Positions 57,983 through 64,000 of a DNA stretch of 64,000 nt are shown here, piece after piece; within the stretch, counting starts at the first letter, position 1, and every line of letters begins with the position of its first letter. The notes beneath the pieces were generated by a model. That model saw only the letters and a list, made by a program, of their open reading frames with translations. It had not been told where the DNA came from and did not search any database. A program made the translations under genes and the position numbers. The DNA lies in the NCBI GenBank assembly GCA_037892935.1, contig JAYXKI010000010.1, positions 248,001-312,000 of the forward strand. The letters run 5' to 3'. Source of the DNA: Phlebopus portentosus (taxonomy: Eukaryota; Basidiomycota; Agaricomycetes; Boletales; Boletinellaceae).

Positions 57983-60900
57983 ATGGACCGCGCGTATGGA
58001 GCGCGCACGGACAAGAGCAGCGCAGCCTTTGAGTCCATCTTCGGTCGTCCAAGTGCTGCTCATCATCAATATCCCAGACCGCCACCATCGGTCTCATCCA
58101 ACTATGGCCAAGGTTACCACCGTCCTCCAGAGTATGCCGCTCAAAACTACTACTACCAGCAACAGTCATATGATTCTCGCTACGACGCCCAGCCCGCAGG
58201 TTATGCTCAGTCCGTGCAGCAGCAGTACAGCCAGCATGCATATGCACCTTCATCTTATCGACAGCAACCATACCACGTTCTACAGCAGCAAGCCCAAACG
58301 CATGTGCAGTATCAGCAGCAGCAGGCACAGTATCCGGCGTACAACCAGGCATACTATCAACGTCCTATGCAGCCAGGTCAATATGCGCAATCACTCGCAA
58401 GCTCGTCCCACTCAACGGGTGTCATAGTACCTCAACCTGCACCACAGGAGACATCCGATCCGAATATTGAGGCAATGGTCCGTTCTGGGATGACTCCTGC
58501 TCAGGCATACCAGGCGCAAGTCTATTCTAATACCCCTGTGACACGTGGCTCGCCTGGTTTGGCTCCTGGAAAGCCAGTGTCGCCCACACCGTCAGAGAGC
58601 AGGCCTCACCATGCACAAAATCTACCAGTAGCAGCCAGTTCTAAGCAGATACCTGTATTGGGATTCGAATCCCCAGATACTCACTTGGAACTTGATTTTT
58701 TGAATGAGAAGAACAATGAAGGGAGGAAGGACACTAGTACTTCTGAGGAGGGTAGTAGCGGACGTAGCATTGGGTTATCAGGTACTTTCTTACTTCCTTT
58801 TGATAGACCTTTCATAAACAAGGTGTCTGAATGAACACACAGAGTCACCCCGAAGCTTCCAGGACAATCGTTTTGCCGATCGATCTCCAGAATACCAAGG
58901 AGTTGCAGGACCGTCGTCCCGACCATACCCTTTACAACTCGACACTGCAATGCCTTCAAGAATTTCTCATGTTGAGAGCCATTCTCCTGCTTCTTCAACC
59001 TACGTGGACCATAGCTCTCCTACTCCATCTTCTCCGAGACTATCGTCCGAGTCCACACGTACGTTGCCTCTTCAAATTGCCCGGCGCGAACGCACAGTAC
59101 AGGACCGATCACGGTCCATGTCCGCCACTTCTTCCCAGGCTCGTAGCATACTTGGAGAGCTTAAACAGGGGTCAAGACCATCTTTGCCTGCTTTTAACAC
59201 CGGCAGTAAGGGTGAACGACACTCTCCATCACCACATACCAGTCAGTCTCGCCGAACACCGATCGTGTACCCCGCCTTGTTATCGCGTGTGGCAGAAGCC
59301 TTCCGAGAACGCATAAATTTATCGGAACGCGCGAAAGATGGGTTGGCCTACAAGGACGCTTTTGATGGGCGTGAAGCAGTTGACAAGATTGCCTACATTA
59401 TTAAGACGACCGATCGTAATCTCGCCTTGCTCCTTGGACGAGCTTTGGATGCACAGAAGTTTTTCCACGACGTTACATACGACCATCGACTGAGAGATAG
59501 CCCGTACGAATTGTATCAATTCCGGACCGCCTTGCCTGGACCTTACGTGAGCGGCGACGTTTCAACCGTACATGGTGACCTTGACGGTCGAATCCGGGGC
59601 AAACCGAGAGACGGGGTCACGTCAAATGATGGCAGTGTCCCGTCTGGTGATGATACGCAGACGGATGACACGTCAGGATCGCAAATTCCTGTGACAAATG
59701 AAAGTTCGATGTCCGCTGATGAAGTTCCATTACCGTCCGGTGTCTTCACGCTACTCACGGACTGTTATTCTCCAACCTGTTCACGTGACCAGTTGTGTTA
59801 TAGTATCGCTTGTCCAAGGCGATTAGAACAGCAAGCGCGACTGAATTTGAAACCGCAACCCGGTCTCAAGCGGACTATAAGCAAAGAATCATTAGGTGAC
59901 TTGGTGGTAAGCCGATCATCGAACTTTTCCGTTCGCCTGAATTGCTGACCGTGCAATTAAGGAGCCGGGGACATTATGGATACACTCTGTGCCGAAAGAA
60001 ATTGCGGATAGCGTATCAGATACGGAGAAAAAACGACAAGAAGCGATCAACGAAGTGATCTACACTGAACGTGATTTTGTCCGAGATATGGAATATCTCC
60101 GAGACGTACGTACTGCTCCAGACTCTGAGAGATACATTGACTGATGTCTCTGATCTAGGTTTGGATTGCTCCACTGAAAAAGTCGGATATAATTCCTGAG
60201 CATCGCCGCCTGGATTTCCTTGAACAAGTATTCTGGAATGTACACGATATCATTGCTGTCAACAGCAAGCTTCGTGATGCTTTCAATAAACGCCAGAAGT
60301 CGTTTGCTCTCGTAGAACGTATCGGAGATATTCTATTGGATATCGTCCCGCAGTTTGCGCCGTTCGTGTCCTACGGTGCTCACCAACTGTATGGGAAATA
60401 TGAATTCGAGAAGGAGAAGAGCAGCAACCCGGCCTTCCAGAAGTTTGTCGATGTAAGCAGGATATTTTGATTCGAGACGTTCAGACATTTATTTCAATCT
60501 TCATAGGAAACGGAGCGACTTCCCGAGTCACGGAAGCTTGAGCTTAACGGATATCTTACTAAGCCAACAACGCGTCTTGCCCGATATCCTCTTCTTCTCG
60601 GAGTTGTATTGAAGTATACTCCTGATGGCAATTCTGACAAGGACGACTTGCCTCGAGTCATAGACATGGTCAAGCAGTTCTTGGATAGAGTAAACATTGA
60701 GAGTGGTAAGACCGAGAATCGCTTCAGCCTTCTGCAGCTCGACCAACAGCTCATATTCCGTCCCGGAGAGGAGGTCGTAAGTTGTGTACTGATTACTCAT
60801 GTTCCGTCTTGTTCAATTGGATTTCGTATAGGATCTTCGCTTGAGAGAAGAAGGTCGTGAGCTAATATACAAGGGTACTTTGAAAAGACGTGGTGGACAA

Positions 60901-62844
60901 GGAGACAGCGGAGACCTTCAGATATTCCTTTTCGATCACGCACTCCTCATGGTCAAGCAGAAGGACAAAAATAAACATGAAATGCACAAAGTGTATCGAC
61001 GGGTACGGACTGTTCTACACCTGAAGCATTCGTGTTTGACTAACAAGTTTGGATATAAAGCCGATACCACTTGAGCTATTGCTGATTGCATGTCCTGACG
61101 AACAAGGTAACACGTTCCGGCAGCAAGGAAAGGCTCCGAGCAAGACATTGACGAAGCGCAACTCGTTCAACAAGAATTTACCCCCTCCGCCTCCTACCAT
61201 CGTTCCGGTGAAATCAGGCAAAGACGGGTTTTCAATTACCTTGTACATCTCGGTCGAAAATATTACCAGCTCACGCTCTGGGCACAATCACAAGTGAATC
61301 GGAAGAAATGGCTTGATATGATACATAAGCAGCAGGAGGTGATGCGGGAGCGTAGTCTGGTCTTTGACACAGTCACGCTTTCTGAAGGATTCTTTACGGG
61401 TCCAAATAGAGTGAACTGTGCTGCACCTTTTGGTGAGTCATAAAAAGTCCTCGTCAATTTAATTATACTGACAACAAAATCGCTCAAGACTTTGGTAGAA
61501 AAGTTGCGTACGGGACCAACGACGGAGTTTATTTCTCGGACCTTCGGAGTCCCGACCGCCATCCTGTACGGGTCCTTGGAATACCGGATGTCACTCAGAT
61601 TGATGTCCTTGAAGAATACCAGTTGCTCATCGTCCTTTCTGGTCTGTATCTATTATTTCATTGCCCTCGGTTTAGCTCAGCGAACAACTCCACAGAGCAC
61701 TCCGTCATTACGTTCCCTCTTGAGGCACTCAATGGGCATGACCCCTCGGTTGGTCTCCGTCAGGCGAAGCGTATCTCATCGCATACTTCGTTCTTCAAGG
61801 CAGGCATGTGCCTCGGAAAGACTTTGGTTTGTGTCGTCAAGGCCAGCCAATTGTCTAGCACCATCAAGGCACTAGAGCCCATTGAATATGCCGTGCGTGG
61901 CAAGAGCAAGCCTACGTTTAGGAAACTCATGACTGGTGGAAACGATACACTTCGTTTGTTCCGAGTATGTCCATTCTTTACTATCGTTAAAAGACTTGTA
62001 TCTAAACTATCATAGGAATTCTACATTCCAGTCGAGTCGAGCTCCATACATTATCTGAAGACGAAGATATGTGTCGGGTGCACTAAAGGATTCGAGATCG
62101 TTGATCTCGAAACTCTGGATACACAGGCGCTGCTTGATCCATCCGACTCATCTCTGGACTTCGTTCAGAAGCGTGAGGATGTACGCCCGATGGCGATATA
62201 TCGTATCGAGCATGACTTCCTTTTATGTTATGATGGTAGGTCACTCTTATTACGAATAGACAGTGAGCTAATTTTTCCCTGTCATTATTCAAGAATTCGC
62301 GTTCTATGTTAATAAGAATGGTTGGCGATCTCGCAATCACTTCATAGTCTATTGGGAGGGACACCCTCGGTCATTTGGTAGGTTTATTGTGTTCCAGGTC
62401 GCTAATCAGTTAACTCACCAGTGAGATATAGCGCTTCACTATCCTTACGTGCTTGCTTTTGAACCGACATTTGTTGAGGTTCGACACGTCGAGACTGGTG
62501 CTTTGACTCAGATTATTCAAGGCAATAACCTCCGGCTGCTTTTCGCAGAGGCTCCGCCGTCCACTACGCATTCAAAGGCGAATTTATATCGACCTCCAGC
62601 TCCGAATGGGTATTTAGCAGGCGCTTATGGCTATCGTCCTCGCCAGGGTGCGTACAATGATCGGTCATCTATGTATTCGACATACAGCAGCTTAACGCTG
62701 GATCATGGACAACAAGGCTATGGTTCTCCAATGGTACCTGGCACGTATCCCCCACGAGCCGCGCCATCACTCGGGCGGCGCGAGATCATTATGGTCTCAG
62801 ATGATCGTATTATGTCGGTGCAGTTGGCTCGTCCTGCAGCTTAA
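57983..62844 (+). CDS. rom2: Rho1 guanine nucleotide exchange factor, ROM2 type (DEP-RhoGEF-PH-CNH)
   Basis: About 1,400 residues in a dozen exons; the first joins are 57983-58781, 58843-59906 and 59962 onward, all in frame. The N-terminus is Gln/Tyr/Pro-rich. A DEP domain begins at LLSRVAEAFRERI; RhoGEF runs from INEVIYTERDFVRDMEYL through TRLARYPLLLGVVLKYT; PH-like sequence has LIYKGTLKRRGG and IFLFDHALLMVK; CNH begins DFGRKVAYGTNDGVYF and runs to LAFEPTFVEVRHVETG. This order is diagnostic of ROM2/Rgf exchange factors that activate Rho1 in the cell-wall integrity pathway. Frame changes by one base near 61,243 (SIT|VHLGRKYYQLTLWA), with no intron possible. I chose ATG 57,983 because upstream frame sequence comes from the foldback element. 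Confidence 0.93.
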
Positions 62845-63337
62845 TGTCGCGTTTCAGCGTTTTTTTTAATTCCGTTCCTGTGCACGTGCCCATCTGGATG
62901 TGAGAGTAATTCCTTGTTTCTATTTTACCTGTTTCATCGGTTCATCTTTCTTGTATTTCATTAATCACTATTATTTCCATGTTTCTGGCGCCTCCACTTC
63001 GGTTTCTGTAAGTTACCTTCACTCGCAATCTGTCTGTTTCGCGTACGCAATTGGCGGTGACATTGTATTTAGCTTAACACTTTTCCTTGTACTCATAGTA
63101 CTGCCACTTCTAGAGCAGCAATAAATGGAGTGGATGCGGTATCAATCTTCCCCGAATGTTCTGATGTAGGTGCTTGTTGCGAGGAGAGTATCTGAGTTTA
63201 AAATTTGTCGCACATACGTGGAGGAAGCACGTGACGCTTGTCAGTCCAAGTCCTGCAGTGCAAGTGCAGAGTCAGGTAACCCCCAACTCAGATCCATCGC
63301 AGCGACAGTCCAGCGGAGCGTCTACGGTCTCAGTAGG
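62845..63337. other. Tandem intergenic region (3' of Rho GEF, 5' of TOR)
   Basis: Poly-pyrimidine stretches and a frame continuing upstream of the chosen TOR start (VTLVSPSPAV..) that may be a further N-terminal exon. No separate gene seen. Confidence 0.5.
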
Positions 63338-64000
63338 CATGTCATCAGCTGACGCTCCTGCTCAAGTCGATCCTCTCGATCGATTTTTCGGGGGTTTGAA
63401 GAGCAAAAATCCGGAAGCACGACTTCAGAGTGCGCTGGAGCTACGCAAGCATGTGCGTTCCATGCTAATTTGTTTCACGCATTATTCTTACCTGAAACAA
63501 CTAGGTACAAAATGTCGTTGTCGAAATGTCTTCGGATGCGGCAGCGAAGCTTTGGGAGGAGTTGACGAACAAGCGTCTTATTCATTTAGCGCACGGTGCA
63601 ACCTCCGCAGAGAAATTAGGAGCTATCGTTGCTATTGGTGCGCATTCTTTTTATTGTCCGTTCAGACACTATGGCTTAGAAATCGTTATGTAGAGCATCT
63701 ATTGGACTTGGAGAAGGAGGAAACGATTGAAACGAAACGAAATTGTTTCCGATTTTACAACTATGTCAAATTCGCGCTTCCATCTCCGGATTATAATGTC
63801 ATGCAAACTGCAGCCGAGGCGCTAGGGAAGATCGTGCAGGTCGGAGGTGCAGTATTCGATGATCGCTTCACAGAATATGAGGTGCAAGCTGCTATCGAGC
63901 TCATACAGTCCGATCGTCAAGAACCTGCGCGTTATGCAGGCGTGCTGATATTGAAGGAATTGGCTATACACAATCCGACGTGTTTCTACCAACATATCTC
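63338..64000 (+). CDS. tor: TOR kinase, N-terminal HEAT region (runs off the window)
   Basis: Exons read FFGGLKSKNPEARLQSALELRKH, intron, VQNVVVEMSS and KRLIHLAHGATSAEKLGAIVAI, intron, EHLLDLEKEE, FRFYNYVKFALPSPDYNVM, AAEALGKIVQVGGAVFDDRF, IELIQSDRQEPARYAGVLILKEL. These are the first HEAT repeats of Target of Rapamycin, and the phrases NYVK, DRQE and GVLILKELA are strongly conserved in TOR. TOR is the phosphatidylinositol-kinase-like Ser/Thr kinase at the core of TORC1 and TORC2 that couples nutrients to growth; the catalytic domain lies outside the window. Start taken at the ATG at 63,338 (MSSADAPAQ), but open frame continues upstream and an earlier exon is possible. Same strand as the Rho1 GEF. 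Confidence 0.9.

Noticed and set aside
1..64000. tRNA, rRNA or CRISPR features
   Set aside because: A visual search for B-box-like GGTTCGA.TCC and for regularly spaced short repeats found none convincing; a tRNA covariance search would settle this.

Overview
The window looks like nuclear DNA of a mushroom-forming basidiomycete (Agaricomycetes). Genes are split by many 45-75 nt introns with GT..AG ends. Housekeeping proteins (TOR kinase, a ROM2-type Rho1 GEF, Coq6, Trm82, a ZNHIT2-like HIT zinc-finger protein, a Ccc2-type copper ATPase) sit among families of the kind expanded in this class (F-box/LRR-like proteins, DM9-like proteins, Ser-rich single-pass membrane proteins). No bacterial-style operon, rRNA, tRNA, CRISPR array or autonomous transposase was recognised.

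Region 1 (about 1-39.6 kb) is a duplication-rich accessory block. A cassette of roughly 7-8 kb lies on the left (arm A, about 0.35-8.7 kb) and again as an inverted copy on the right (arm C, about 22.2-31.9 kb). From one end it holds an AT-hook nuclear protein gene, a decayed convergent gene, a secreted single-pass membrane protein gene with a run of symmetric mini-exons, a 99-bp near-perfect palindrome, and a pyrimidine-rich tandem repeat. A third copy (B, about 8.9-12.6 kb) keeps only the first two parts and is broken. Between the arms lie a DM9-like gene, an F-box gene and the copper-transporting ATPase. Beyond arm C, inverted relatives of three interior blocks recur: an anonymous repeat at 32.7-33.5 kb, an F-box gene at 33.9-35.2 kb, and DM9-like genes at 37.0-39.4 kb. 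The conserved ZNHIT2-like gene (35.5-37.0 kb) lies among them.

Region 2 (about 40.6-52.4 kb) holds mainly conserved genes: a DUF1771-Smr protein with a histidine tract and a membrane segment, Trm82 (tRNA m7G46 methyltransferase subunit) head-to-head with Coq6 (ubiquinone hydroxylase), a secreted/transmembrane receptor-like protein, and an adenylate-kinase-like P-loop protein whose Walker A motif appears to be assembled through an 11-nt microexon.

Region 3 (about 52.7-57.9 kb) holds an unrecognised gene family (one near-complete member, one fragment) and two foldback, MITE-like elements. One of them ends about 130 bp upstream of the Rho GEF start codon.

Region 4 (57.98-64.0 kb) carries the Rho1 GEF (DEP-RhoGEF-PH-CNH) and the 5' end of TOR, two regulators of cell-wall integrity and growth, in tandem.

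Exon joins were checked by reading-frame arithmetic for the copper ATPase, the ZNHIT2-like gene and the Smr gene. Several otherwise intact genes show apparent single-base frame breaks, so either small assembly indels or recent inactivation must be considered.
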